Assembly (NCBI RefSeq): GCF_012927445.1
Contig: NZ_JABBPD010000004.1
Span: 124,001 to 188,000 of the forward strand
Length of the DNA: 64,000 bases
DNA from: Rhodoferax sp.
GTDB lineage: Bacteria > Pseudomonadota > Gammaproteobacteria > Burkholderiales > Burkholderiaceae_C
Direction of reading: 5' to 3'
Below the pieces are notes generated by a model. It was not told where the DNA came from. It made no database searches and saw nothing but the letters and a program-made list of their open reading frames with translations. Position numbers and translations under genes: made by a program. This document shows positions 9,008 through 17,356 of this stretch, one piece after another. Positions within the stretch are counted from its first letter, which is position 1, and each line of letters starts with the position of its first letter.

Positions 9008-9571
9008 ATCAACAATAAGCTGCGCCAACTCGTTCTCGGACAGCAACACGATGCCCTGGGTCTGCGCAAAACGGCGGGCATTGTCGGTCACCGATCCCAG
9101 GCTGAGGTAGATGCTGTGCTGTGCGCCTTGCGCGGCTTGGGCCGCGACCAGATCGCGCAGCGGCTCCAGCCCATGGCTCGCCGCTTTCCAGCGCTTGCAA
9201 CTCACCAGCGTGCTATGGCCGGCCTTGTCCAGCTGAAACTCCGCCGCCGGACTGTTCAGGCGCGTCACGGCGTAACCCTGACGCGCAAAGCCCTGTTCGA
9301 CCGCACTGGAAAAATCGCGCCATGCCATGGTGCCCGCCGCCTGCAGCGCCTCGGCCAGCCGGACCGGACTGGGCGCGCGCAGTTGGCGCCAAGCCACCAT
9401 GAGGCCGATGACCAAAAAGGGAAACCCACCGATCACGCCAAACACGACATACGGTGCCGGCAACAAGGCGCGCGCGGCCAGCGCAATGGCCGCCACCAGC
9501 CCGATGCTGATCCACCACGGCGAACGCAACAGCACTGCAAACAGGGAATTTTTTGCCATTTTCAACTTCAT
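9005..9571 (-). CDS. Membrane-anchored Mrr-type restriction-endonuclease-like protein
   Basis: The 188-residue protein starts at an ATG preceded by AAAGAGG. The reading frame extends much further upstream, but that extension runs antisense to the ArsR gene and is rejected. Two hydrophobic segments (about 18-37 and 43-61) are followed by a soluble domain. The domain pattern is FSSAVEQGFARQGYAVTRL, then Asp115 and VSCKRWK (123-129), which matches the Mrr-type PD-(D/E)xK nuclease fold. The usual Glu or Gln two residues before the catalytic Lys126 is Ser124, so nuclease activity may be impaired. Its role is unknown; related membrane-tethered proteins are common singletons. It is divergent from the ArsR-rhodanese operon. 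Confidence 0.7.
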   Translation of the reverse strand: MKLKMAKNSLFAVLLRSPWWISIGLVAAIALAARALLPAPYVVFGVIGGFPFLVIGLMVAWRQLRAPSPVRLAEALQAAGTMAWRDFSSAVEQGFARQGYAVTRLNSPAAEFQLDKAGHSTLVSCKRWKAASHGLEPLRDLVAAQAAQGAQHSIYLSLGSVTDNARRFAQTQGIVLLSENELAQLIVD

Positions 9572-9635
9572 GTACCAACCTCTTTCTGCGCAAACCATTG
9601 CGGAGCCGCAGTGTACGTGGCTTGCAAACATTCCA

Positions 9636-9651
9636 ACATTCATTAGAATGT
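9636..9651. promoter_or_regulatory. Perfect dyad, likely ArsR-type operator
   Basis: ACATTC-ATTA-GAATGT is a perfect 6-bp inverted repeat ending 4 bp before the ArsR-rhodanese start codon. A further related half-site (ACATTCC) lies just upstream at about 9628. ArsR-family repressors bind such AT-rich dyads over their own promoters. The position, between divergent genes, suggests control of both directions. Confidence 0.65.
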
Positions 9652-9655
9652 CGGC

Positions 9656-10309
9656 ATGAGAGCCATCAAGAACCATTTGTACGAACAAGTTGCCCGCATC
9701 GGGAAAGCCATGGCCAGTCCGAAACGGCTGGAACTCATTGAGCTTTTGTGCCAGGGGGAAAAGACGGTCGAGATCCTGGCCGCCCAGGCCGAGATCAGCG
9801 TCAAGCTCGCCAGCGCCCACCTCAAGGAGTTGCGGCTGGCGCGGCTGGTCGAAACCCGCAAAGACGGCAAGTACGTCCTGTACCGGCTGGCGAGCAACAG
9901 CGTGGCCAACCTGTGGGTGAGCTTGCGCGCCGAGGCCGAGGAACGCCTGGTGGAACTGCAGCTTGCGCTGGCGTCCATCGTGGCGCATGGCGACGATCTC
10001 GAAAGCCTGGACCGGGACAGCATTCTCAGAAAAGCCCAGGCGGGGGAAGTTCTGGTGCTGGATGTTCGCCCGCTGGACGAGTACGCCAGCGCCCACCTGC
10101 CGCACGCCCGCTCGCTGCCGCTGGACGAGCTCAAACAAAGACTGGCCGAGTTGCCCAAAGACACGCCGGTGGTCGCCTATTGCCGCGGCCCCTTCTGTCT
10201 GATGGCCAAGGATGCGGTCGAGCTGCTGCAAAAAAAAGGCTACCGCGCCTTCCACTTGACCGATGGCGTGGCGGAGTGGCGCGCCCATGGGCTGCCGCTC
10301 GAAACATAA
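9656..10309 (+). CDS. ArsR-family regulator fused to a rhodanese domain
   Basis: The 217-residue protein has a winged helix-turn-helix domain at about 8-95 (recognition region SVKLASAHLKELR) with a single cysteine, Cys32. A rhodanese domain at about 120-215 has an active-site loop beginning at Cys176 (CRGPFC, with Cys181). ArsR-rhodanese fusions elsewhere accompany persulfide-responsive operons. The rhodanese half could deliver or sense sulfane sulfur for the repressor half, which is inference. A perfect dyad lies immediately upstream. The metallo-hydrolase gene starts 16 bp downstream. Confidence 0.88.
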   Translation: MRAIKNHLYEQVARIGKAMASPKRLELIELLCQGEKTVEILAAQAEISVKLASAHLKELRLARLVETRKDGKYVLYRLASNSVANLWVSLRAEAEERLVELQLALASIVAHGDDLESLDRDSILRKAQAGEVLVLDVRPLDEYASAHLPHARSLPLDELKQRLAELPKDTPVVAYCRGPFCLMAKDAVELLQKKGYRAFHLTDGVAEWRAHGLPLET

Positions 10310-10325
10310 ACGCCAGGAGACCACC

Positions 10326-11081
10326 ATGTTTTTCAAACAACGCGCCGCCGACAACGCGACGCTGTCCTACTTGTTCGGTTGTGCCAGCCTGGCGCAAGCC
10401 TTTGCCGTCGATGTGGTCGCGGGCGACGAGGACTGGTTCATCCAGCAAGCCGACAACGCCGGTGCCGTGATCACCCAGGTCATCGACACCCATGTGCACG
10501 CGGATCATTACTCGGGCGGGCCCGAGTTGGCGCGCCGGGTCGGCGCATCGTATGGCCTGCACGAGAGCAACCGCGGGCGCGTGTCGTTTGACTTCGCCGC
10601 CTTGCGCGATGGCCAGCGCCTGATGGCGGGCAACGTGGTGGTCGATGTGCTGCACACGCCAGGCCACACGCCCGACAGCGTCTGCCTGCTGGTGCGCGAT
10701 CTGCGGCGCGGCGACGAGCCGTGGTTTGTCCTCACCGGCGACACCCTGTTTGTCGGCGCCGTCGGGCGGCCCGACCTGGCGGGACGCGAGCGCGAAATGG
10801 CAGCACAGCTCCACGACACGCTGCACAGCAAGCTATTGACCTTGCCGGCGGAGCTTGAAATTTACCCCGGTCACCAGGCCGGCAGTGCCTGCGGCGTCGG
10901 CCTGTCCGGCAAGCCGGCGTCCACCCTCGGTTTTGAGAAACGTTTCAACCCGATGCTGTCGATGTCGCGCGCGGCCTTTGTCGAAACGTTGACCGCCGAT
11001 ATCGCGCCGCCGCCCGAAGACATGGCGCGCATGGTCGAGGCCAATCTGCGCGGCGGCGTCCCTGCTCTCGCGCACGCGTGA
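10326..11081 (+). CDS. MBL-fold metallo-hydrolase, persulfide dioxygenase (ETHE1/Blh)-like
   Basis: The 251-residue protein starts at an ATG with GGAGA upstream; an earlier in-frame start lies inside the regulator gene. The metal-binding motif is HVHADH at residues 56-61, with further ligands at His114 (TPGHTPDS), Asp139 (LTGDTLF) and His183 (YPGHQAGS). The mononuclear-iron persulfide dioxygenases share this arrangement and oxidise glutathione persulfide to sulfite. The neighbouring ArsR-rhodanese protein and exported rhodanese support a sulfane-sulfur role. A glyoxalase II function is less likely given this context. Confidence 0.8.
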   Translation: MFFKQRAADNATLSYLFGCASLAQAFAVDVVAGDEDWFIQQADNAGAVITQVIDTHVHADHYSGGPELARRVGASYGLHESNRGRVSFDFAALRDGQRLMAGNVVVDVLHTPGHTPDSVCLLVRDLRRGDEPWFVLTGDTLFVGAVGRPDLAGREREMAAQLHDTLHSKLLTLPAELEIYPGHQAGSACGVGLSGKPASTLGFEKRFNPMLSMSRAAFVETLTADIAPPPEDMARMVEANLRGGVPALAHA

Positions 11082-11092
11082 AGGCGCGACCG

Positions 11093-12379
11093 ATGGACTA
11101 CGGCATTCGCGTCAACCTGCGCCAGGTCCTGCAGCACTTATTGCAAGTGCTGTTGGTCGGCATGACCCTTGGCATGATGCGCACCGTGGTGCCGGCCTTG
11201 GCGGAGACCGAGTTTGGCGTCCCCCGGGGCTCCTTCATGCTGCTGGTGGCCTTTGTCGTGGCCTTCGGGTTCGTGAAGGGCAGCATGAACTTCGTCGCCG
11301 GTCGGCTGGCCGAGCGCCTCGGCCGCCGGCGGGTGCTGCTGCTGGGCTGGCTGGTGGCGCTGCCGGTTCCGGCTCTGATCTACTTCGCCAGCTCGTGGAG
11401 CTGGATCGTGCTGGCGACCGTTCTGCTGGGCGTGAACCAGGGCCTGACCTGGTCGATGACGCAGACCGCCAAGCTCGATCTCACCCGACCTGATCAACGT
11501 GGCCTGGTGATTGGGCTGAACGAGTTTTCTGGCTATTTGGGCGTGGCGATCGCGGGTGTCATCACGGGCTATGCCGCCTCCCTGCTGGGTCCGCGCGCTG
11601 GCCTGCTGTGGTTTGGCAGCGCCGTGATCGGATTGGCGACGCTGCTGGTCTGGCTGGCCGTGAAAGAGACGCTGCCGTGGGCCCATGCCGAAGTCAAGCG
11701 CCATGCGGCCAACCCGGCGGCCCAGGCCTATCGTCCGCGCTACCCGGCCAACGTCAGCGCGCAGCCCAGCACCGGCGAGATGTTTGCCCTCATGAGCTGG
11801 CGCGACCGCCGCATGGCGGCGCTGTGCCAGGCCGGTCTGGTGGAGAAGTTTGTGGACGCGCTGGTCTGGGTGTTCTGGCCGGTCTATTTGCACCAGCAGG
11901 GCGTCGGCCTGCCCGGCATCGGCTGGATTGTGGGCGTGTACGGCTTCACCTGGGGTGGCGCCCAGTTCTTTACCGGGCGACTGTCCGACCGGGTCGGCCG
12001 GCACCTGCTGAACGCCTGGGGCATGTGGATTTGCGGCGCCGGCGTGGCCTTGATGCCATTCGGATCTGGTGCCGCTTGGTGGAGCCTGTCCGCCGCCATT
12101 GCCGGCTTGGGCATGGCGATGCTGTACCCCAACCTGAGCGCGGCCGTCGCCGATATTGCGCACCCAAGCTGGCGGGCGTCCGCGATCGGCATCTACCGCT
12201 TCTGGCGCGACCTCGGCTATGGCATCGGCGCGCTGGGCCTGGGCGCCGCCGCCGCGCTGGGTGGGCGCATCGAGAGCGCCTTCTGGTTCGTGGCGCTGGC
12301 CATGCTGCTGTCCGGCGCCGTGCTCTACCACTGGGGTGAGGAAACCCACCCGCGCCTCAACCCGGCGCACTCAAATTAA
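11093..12379 (+). CDS. MFS transporter in the sulfur operon
   Basis: The hydrophobic protein of about 428 residues has some 12 membrane segments. The characteristic MFS loop AGRLAERLGRRR follows the second helix and GRLSDRVGRH sits at the equivalent place in the second half. The ATG at 11093 has GAAGG upstream. A GTG at 11078 overlapping the previous stop would add five residues but lacks a ribosome binding site. Its substrate is not evident. Position between the persulfide dioxygenase-like gene and the exported rhodanese suggests export of a sulfur oxyanion or related compound, which is inference only. Confidence 0.8.
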   Translation: MDYGIRVNLRQVLQHLLQVLLVGMTLGMMRTVVPALAETEFGVPRGSFMLLVAFVVAFGFVKGSMNFVAGRLAERLGRRRVLLLGWLVALPVPALIYFASSWSWIVLATVLLGVNQGLTWSMTQTAKLDLTRPDQRGLVIGLNEFSGYLGVAIAGVITGYAASLLGPRAGLLWFGSAVIGLATLLVWLAVKETLPWAHAEVKRHAANPAAQAYRPRYPANVSAQPSTGEMFALMSWRDRRMAALCQAGLVEKFVDALVWVFWPVYLHQQGVGLPGIGWIVGVYGFTWGGAQFFTGRLSDRVGRHLLNAWGMWICGAGVALMPFGSGAAWWSLSAAIAGLGMAMLYPNLSAAVADIAHPSWRASAIGIYRFWRDLGYGIGALGLGAAAALGGRIESAFWFVALAMLLSGAVLYHWGEETHPRLNPAHSN

Positions 12380-12404
12380 ATAACCACTTGACAGGAGACA
12401 ACCC

Positions 12405-12851
12405 ATGAAATTCACTTGCTTTATCCGCGCCTCCCGCGGCGTCGCGTTCGCCGCCGCTTTGGTCGCCGCATCCGCCCTCACCCCCATGGCCGCCCAGGCC
12501 CAGATGGACAAGGCCACCACCGAGGCGGTGGCGGCGTACTTCGATTTTGCGGACTACAACAGCGGCACCATCATGGCCGAGCAGATTCCGGCCGAGGACT
12601 GGAAACGGTTTTACCTGCTGGATGTGCGCGATGCCGGGCAATATGCCAAGGAGCACATCCCCGGCGCGGTCAACATCGAGTGGCGCAAGGTCTTCAGCGA
12701 ACGCGCCAAGCTGCCCAAGGACAAAACCATCCTGCTCTACTGCAACACCGGCTCATTCTCAGGCCAGGTCGCCATGGCTTTGCGCATGGACGGATTCGAG
12801 AACGTGCGCCTCCTGCATGGTGGCTTTGGCGCGTGGCAGGCACGCAAGTAA
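12405..12851 (+). CDS. Exported rhodanese-like sulfurtransferase
   Basis: The 148-residue protein has a signal peptide of about 33 residues (arginine near the start, an alanine-rich core, AQA-type cleavage). A single rhodanese domain follows, with LLDVRDAGQY and the active-site loop CNTGSFSG beginning at Cys113. It should act in the periplasm, transferring or binding sulfane sulfur. AGGAGA lies upstream at good spacing, and the gene follows the MFS transporter by 25 bp. It is probably the last gene of the ArsR-rhodanese operon. A dispersed repeat lies just beyond. Confidence 0.85.
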   Translation: MKFTCFIRASRGVAFAAALVAASALTPMAAQAQMDKATTEAVAAYFDFADYNSGTIMAEQIPAEDWKRFYLLDVRDAGQYAKEHIPGAVNIEWRKVFSERAKLPKDKTILLYCNTGSFSGQVAMALRMDGFENVRLLHGGFGAWQARK

Positions 12852-12880
12852 CGCGGTCGGCTGAACGTTTTTTTGCTCTG

Positions 12881-12932
12881 TTTTAAATAGCTATCAACCC
12901 TTATTCAATGAGGGCTAGAGGCTAATTTAATG
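12881..12932 (+). repeat. Dispersed Comamonadaceae-type repeat, copy b
   Basis: TTTTAAATAGCTATCAACCC is followed by TTATTCAATGAGGGCTAGAG and GCTAATTTAA. The copy lies between two convergent genes, and its right end is a few bases from the stop codon of the reverse-strand glucan phosphorylase gene. Confidence 0.75.
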
Positions 12933-12934
12933 CC

Positions 12935-15073
12935 TCAATCACGCCGATACAGCCGATCGACGTAGTCGCGCAGCATTCGTGTCGCCGAGAAGCGCGGGCC
13001 ATTGGTCAGCAGGCTGCGCCGCATCATCGCCACCCAGCGCTGCGGCACCCCCCCAAGATCGCGCTCGTGGAACATCGGCAGTACCTCGTGCTCCAGCAGG
13101 TCGAACAGGGCGCGCGCATCGCGCTGGTCCTGCACCGGCGTGTCGGCGTCCACATCGCCGTTGATGGCCCAGCCGTTGGTGCCGTCATAGGCCTCGGCCC
13201 ACCAACCATCCAGCACCGACAGTTGCAGGCCACCGCCCAGGCAGGACTTCATACCGCTGGTGCCGCTCGCCTCGTTCGGCGGCCGTGGCACATTGATCCA
13301 GACATCGCAGCCGGCCACGAGTTGTCCGGCCAGAGGAATGTCGTAGTCTTCCAGAAACGCCGCCCGTCCGGCCACACCGGGCGAGCGCTTCAGGGCGAAC
13401 ACCTGGCGCACCACGTCTTTCGCGGCAATGTCATCGGGATGCGCTTTGCCGGCGAAGACAAATTGCACCGGCTGCGCGCCGCCGATCAGCGCCAGCGCCC
13501 GCTCCGGCAAAAGGGCCACCAGGTGCAGACGTTTGTAGGTGGCGAGACGCCGGGCGAAGCCGATCGTGAGTCGCTCCGGATCGAAGCCACCGCCGGCCAC
13601 GGCGTAGTCAAGCGGCTCGCTGCGACTCAGCCGGTCGCTGGTGGCGCGCCGCGCGATCATGTCCACCAACTGCCGGCGCGCCGCGCCACGCGCCGCCCAC
13701 AACTCCGACGCCGGAATGTCACGCACCGGGGCCCAGGTGGCCGGCTGGTCGGCCCGGTTTAACCAGCCTTCGCCGAGGTGGCGGTTGAGCAATTCGCGCA
13801 TCGGACCCTGCAGCCAGGTGGGCACATGCACGCCGTTGGTGATGTGGGTAATCGGCACCGCCTCCACCGCACGGCCCGGGAACAGCGGCTGCCACATGGC
13901 GCGCGCGACCTGACCGTGCCGCTGGCTGACGGCATTGGCCTGGCGACTGGTGCGCAAGGCCAGCGCCGTCATCCCCGTCGGCTGCGCCGGATTGCCGGGA
14001 TCGATGCGCCCCATGGCCAGAAAGCGCTCGCGGTCACTGAGCACATCGGCCATGCGGCCGAACATCGCCAGCACCTCGCTGCGTTCATAGGTTTCGTTGC
14101 CGGCGGGCACCGGCGTATGGGTCGTGAACACCACCTGATCACGCACCTGTTGCCAGGCGGCCTCCGTCTCCAGACCGGTCGGCGTTTGAGCTTGCACCTG
14201 CGCCAGCAGTTCGAACACGCCCAGCGCCGGATGCCCTTCATTCAGGTGGTAGACGCAAGGCGCCAAACCCAGCGCACGCAAGGCCCGCACCCCGCCAACG
14301 CCAAGCATCGCGTACTGGGCCAGCCGGATCGCACGGTTGCTCTCGTACAGCCGCGAGGTGATCCAGCGGCCCAGCTGGCTGTTCTCAGGCAGATCGGTGT
14401 CGAGCAGATACAGCGGCACGCGCCCCACATCCACCCGCCACACATGCGCCGTCACGTTTTCGTTACCAATCGGCACCGAGACGCTGACCGGCCGCTCATC
14501 GGCGCCAGTGACCTTCACACACGGCAGCCGCTCGGGGTCGACATCGAGCCAGTACTCGTGCTGGAAGCCGGTGAGGTCGATACGCTGGTGAAAGTAGCCG
14601 GTGCGGTACATCAGGCCGACGCCCACCATCGGCAGCGCGAGGTCGGCGGCTTCTTTCAGCATGTCGCCCGCGAGCACGCCGAGGCCGCCCGCGTAGATGG
14701 ACAACGAGCCATGCACCCCAAACTCGCAACACAAGAAGGCCACCGGGTGCTCCGGTCGGATCGGCCCGTCCAGCGAGGCGCGCGCCCGGTCTGCCGCAAG
14801 TTCGGCCGCGAGCCGCTCGACCCAGCCAACGAAGCCCGTGTCTTCGGCGGCGCGCTCCAGCATCGAGTGGTGGGTTTCGGTCAGCAGGCGCCTGGGGTTG
14901 TGTCCGGTCCGCGCCCAGCGCTCCGGATCAATCGTTTCGAACATGGCGGCACCATCAGCCGTCCAGGACCAGCGGTAGTTGTAGACCACGCGCGCCAGCG
15001 GCCGCAACGGCGCGGGAAGCAGCCCCGCCAGTTCTGCCACCGCCCGCTCCATGTCGTGATCTCCAGCGTACAT
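12935..15073 (-). CDS. glgP: Alpha-glucan phosphorylase
   Basis: The 712-residue protein belongs to the shorter GT35 alpha-glucan phosphorylase type. It has a phosphorylase core with GVHGSLSIYAGGLGVLAGDM near 118-137 and the pyridoxal-phosphate lysine region EASGTSGMKS near 600-608. The LDGWWAEAYDGTNGW segment follows. It releases glucose-1-phosphate from glycogen or maltodextrin. The start has GAGGAG upstream. No glycogen synthesis genes are adjacent, so the gene stands alone between the sulfur operon and the electron-transfer operon. The phosphorylase loop usually written AMNGALNLS is diverged here, though the lysine is retained. Confidence 0.88.
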   Translation of the reverse strand: MYAGDHDMERAVAELAGLLPAPLRPLARVVYNYRWSWTADGAAMFETIDPERWARTGHNPRRLLTETHHSMLERAAEDTGFVGWVERLAAELAADRARASLDGPIRPEHPVAFLCCEFGVHGSLSIYAGGLGVLAGDMLKEAADLALPMVGVGLMYRTGYFHQRIDLTGFQHEYWLDVDPERLPCVKVTGADERPVSVSVPIGNENVTAHVWRVDVGRVPLYLLDTDLPENSQLGRWITSRLYESNRAIRLAQYAMLGVGGVRALRALGLAPCVYHLNEGHPALGVFELLAQVQAQTPTGLETEAAWQQVRDQVVFTTHTPVPAGNETYERSEVLAMFGRMADVLSDRERFLAMGRIDPGNPAQPTGMTALALRTSRQANAVSQRHGQVARAMWQPLFPGRAVEAVPITHITNGVHVPTWLQGPMRELLNRHLGEGWLNRADQPATWAPVRDIPASELWAARGAARRQLVDMIARRATSDRLSRSEPLDYAVAGGGFDPERLTIGFARRLATYKRLHLVALLPERALALIGGAQPVQFVFAGKAHPDDIAAKDVVRQVFALKRSPGVAGRAAFLEDYDIPLAGQLVAGCDVWINVPRPPNEASGTSGMKSCLGGGLQLSVLDGWWAEAYDGTNGWAINGDVDADTPVQDQRDARALFDLLEHEVLPMFHERDLGGVPQRWVAMMRRSLLTNGPRFSATRMLRDYVDRLYRRD

Positions 15074-15304
15074 GACAGCTCCTCATGTCAAAGTTAATGT
15101 GCCGCAGCCGCCGGCCATGGCAGGCTCAACCCGCAACGTCAAAAGGCCCAAACAGCTTGACCGTGACAACGCACTGACCAGCTGATTATTCAGGTGCCGC
15201 CCGGGCCGAGATTTGATGAAAGTCACTGACGGGCACGCGGGAGCGGCCCACCCTGCAAATTTCAATGCCGCGAACCAACCGCCAGCCGCTGGCGTCATGC
15301 ACTA

Positions 15305-15355
15305 TATTTTTAATAGCGACTCACGCAGACGGAACGAGGGCTAGCGGCTGATTTG
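15305..15355 (+). repeat. Dispersed Comamonadaceae-type repeat, copy c
   Basis: TATTTTTAATAGCGACTCAC is followed by GCAGACGGAACGAGGGCTAG and CGGCTGATTT. This copy lies in the 417-bp intergenic region between glgP and the reductase gene and does not touch a stop codon. Confidence 0.65.
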
Positions 15356-15364
15356 ATACCAACA

Positions 15365-15438
15365 ACAAGGCTTGACGCCTTGTCACTCTTCTGACCTGCG
15401 TTAAGGATGAACTAAGGATAGCGGTGTAAATTTATCCT
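15365..15438. promoter_or_regulatory. Inverted and direct repeats in the promoter region of the electron-transfer operon
   Basis: The intergenic region 15074-15490 holds no gene that I can support. Besides repeat copy c it carries the dyad ACAAGGC-TTGAC-GCCTTGT (15365-15383). It also has a tandem AAGGAT pair (about 15403 and 15414) and the dyad AGGATA/TATCCT (15415-15420 and 15433-15438). These precede the reductase start by 50-120 bp and may be regulator sites. The regulator is not identifiable here. Confidence 0.4.
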
Positions 15439-15490
15439 CTTTGACCCGCAGGGATTCAATGTATTTCGACCGCCCGCGCGCCTTGCCAAC

Positions 15491-16777
15491 ATGACTTCAC
15501 TCTATCTGCTGCTCTGGATTACCGGAGGCATCCTGTTGCAACTGGCGATCTATCTGGGCGTCGGCTTCTGGCGCCATTGGCAGGACTATCTGGCCTTGCG
15601 CACCAGTGCGGCGGAGCTGGATATGCCGGTGAAGCCCTATGTCGCCCAAACGGCGCCCGAGACCGTCACGCCCGCATGGACTGGCTTGCGCAACTTCCGG
15701 GTTGAGCGCCGCGTCATGGAGGATGCGGCGCAGTCGATCTGCTCGTTTTACCTCGTGCCGGAAGATGGGCAAACACTGCCTCCATTTCTGCCGGGCCAGT
15801 TTCTGACCTTTCGCCTGGACCTGCCGACCGCGACCGGCGGTGCCGAAGCAACCCTCCGCTGCTACTCGTTGTCGGATGCGCCGCATCCCAATAGTTACCG
15901 GGTCTCGATCAAGCGTGCGCCGCCGCCCAACAACTGCCAGGTTCCGCCAGGGCGCGCCTCCTACTTCTTTCATGACCATGTGGCGGCGGGCAGCCTGTTG
16001 CAGGTTCGCGCTCCCACCGGGCATTTCCATATCGACCGCAGCGATGCGCCGGTGGTGCTGATCGGTGGCGGCATCGGCATCACGCCCATGCTGAGCATGC
16101 TGAACTGGTGTCTGACCGAGCAGCCCGGGCGTGAAATCTGGCTGTTCTTAGGCGTACGCCATGGCCACGAACTGGTGATGCAAGCGCATCTGGAAACCCT
16201 CGCCGCCCAACATCCAAACTTTCATTTGCAGGTTTGCTTCAGCCAGCCCCAGGCCGATGATGTTCCGGGGCACGACTACCAGCACCAGGGCCGGATCGAT
16301 GTGAACCTGTTGCGCCGGCAATTGCCGCTCAAGCCCTATCACTTCTACATTTGCGGACCGACACCGATGCTGGAGAGTCTGGTGCCGGCGCTGGAAGACT
16401 GGGGCGTGCCGGAGGCGCGCATCCACTTTGAAGCGTTTGGCCCAGCCTCCATCCCGCGTAAAAAATCGGCACTAGCCTTGCTGGCGGCCGCGCCAGCCGG
16501 GGTGACGAATGGGACGAACAGCGCCCTCGTTGTGACCTTCGCCAAGTCGGGCAAGCAGTTGCCATGGCAGCCGGCAGCCGGCAACCTGCTTGATTTTGCC
16601 GAGGCAAATGGCATTGCGGTCAACTCCGGCTGCCGTGCCGGTGGCTGCGGCAGTTGTCAGGCGACGATCCGCACCGGTGAGGTGGCTTACCGCCAGCTGC
16701 CGGAGTACGATCCTGAGCCGGGCAGTTGCCTGCTTTGCGTCTGCACGCCCAAGACCAGCGTGACCCTGGAGTTGTAA
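15491..16777 (+). CDS. Membrane-anchored FAD/NAD(P)H reductase with C-terminal 2Fe-2S ferredoxin domain
   Basis: The 428-residue protein has an N-terminal membrane segment (about 5-26) followed by basic residues, so the catalytic part should be cytoplasmic. A ferredoxin-NADP+ reductase module follows: flavin motif RCYSLSD, nucleotide-binding GGGIGITPML and CGPTPMLESL. The C-terminal plant-type 2Fe-2S domain has Cys381, Cys386, Cys389 and a fourth ligand, probably Cys416. The order matches NADH:acceptor reductases of oxygenases, but no oxygenase is nearby. The next gene, a membrane cytochrome b-like protein, starts directly after the stop, so electrons probably pass from NAD(P)H through FAD and 2Fe-2S to membrane heme. 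That path is inference. Confidence 0.82.
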   Translation: MTSLYLLLWITGGILLQLAIYLGVGFWRHWQDYLALRTSAAELDMPVKPYVAQTAPETVTPAWTGLRNFRVERRVMEDAAQSICSFYLVPEDGQTLPPFLPGQFLTFRLDLPTATGGAEATLRCYSLSDAPHPNSYRVSIKRAPPPNNCQVPPGRASYFFHDHVAAGSLLQVRAPTGHFHIDRSDAPVVLIGGGIGITPMLSMLNWCLTEQPGREIWLFLGVRHGHELVMQAHLETLAAQHPNFHLQVCFSQPQADDVPGHDYQHQGRIDVNLLRRQLPLKPYHFYICGPTPMLESLVPALEDWGVPEARIHFEAFGPASIPRKKSALALLAAAPAGVTNGTNSALVVTFAKSGKQLPWQPAAGNLLDFAEANGIAVNSGCRAGGCGSCQATIRTGEVAYRQLPEYDPEPGSCLLCVCTPKTSVTLEL

Positions 16778-17356
16778 ATGAAAATCTCGCTTTGGCGCCA
16801 GCATGTTTTGCCCTTCACCCTGCTGTTGGGCCTGCTCGCCGCCGCGACCCTGGCGGGCGACTATGTCCTGCATCGGCTCAATCTGGTGTGGGTCGGCCGC
16901 TACATGGGAATTCCGGGCACGCTGCTGATCATGGGCTCTCTTTACTATTCACTGCGCAAGCGCAAGTACGTCACCATGGGCGACCCGCAAACCCTGTTGA
17001 AAATGCACGAGTTCAGCGCCTGGCTCGGCTCCTTGATGGTGCTGATTCACGCCGGCGTGCACTTCAACGCCATACTGCCCTGGCTGGCCACGGTTGCCAT
17101 GGGTGTAAATGTGGTGAGCGGCATGGTCGGCAAGATGCTGCTGAACCGTTCGCGCCGCCATGTGCAGAGTGAGCGCGAGCATTTTCAGCTGCGCGGCCTC
17201 TCCAGGCCCGAGGTCGAGCAAGCGGTGTTCTGGGATGCGGTAACCCTGGACGCCATGGCCCAGTGGCGCAAGGTGCATATCCCGATCTTCATCGTTTTTG
17301 CCGTCCTGGCGCTGGGCCACATCGTCAGCATCTTTTTGTTCTGGGGCTGGGTATGA
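16778..17356 (+). CDS. Four-helix cytochrome b-like membrane protein (probably diheme)
   Basis: The 192-residue protein has about four membrane segments. Two histidine pairs with identical spacing, His77/His91 and His167/His181, lie in two different helices. This is the arrangement used by diheme b-type cytochromes to hold two hemes across the membrane. His95 is an additional candidate. The start codon directly follows the stop of the reductase gene, and the downstream multiheme cytochrome gene overlaps its stop by 4 bp. It probably links the cytoplasmic reductase to the periplasmic cytochrome. I do not recognise a named family. Confidence 0.75.
   Translation: MKISLWRQHVLPFTLLLGLLAAATLAGDYVLHRLNLVWVGRYMGIPGTLLIMGSLYYSLRKRKYVTMGDPQTLLKMHEFSAWLGSLMVLIHAGVHFNAILPWLATVAMGVNVVSGMVGKMLLNRSRRHVQSEREHFQLRGLSRPEVEQAVFWDAVTLDAMAQWRKVHIPIFIVFAVLALGHIVSIFLFWGWV

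Noticed and set aside
9572..10354. N-terminal extension of the Mrr-like frame
   Set aside because: It runs antisense through the ArsR-rhodanese gene, and a good ribosome binding site precedes the internal ATG at 9571.
13778..15097. Forward open frame of 439 codons
   Set aside because: Antisense to the glucan phosphorylase, whose motifs are unmistakable.
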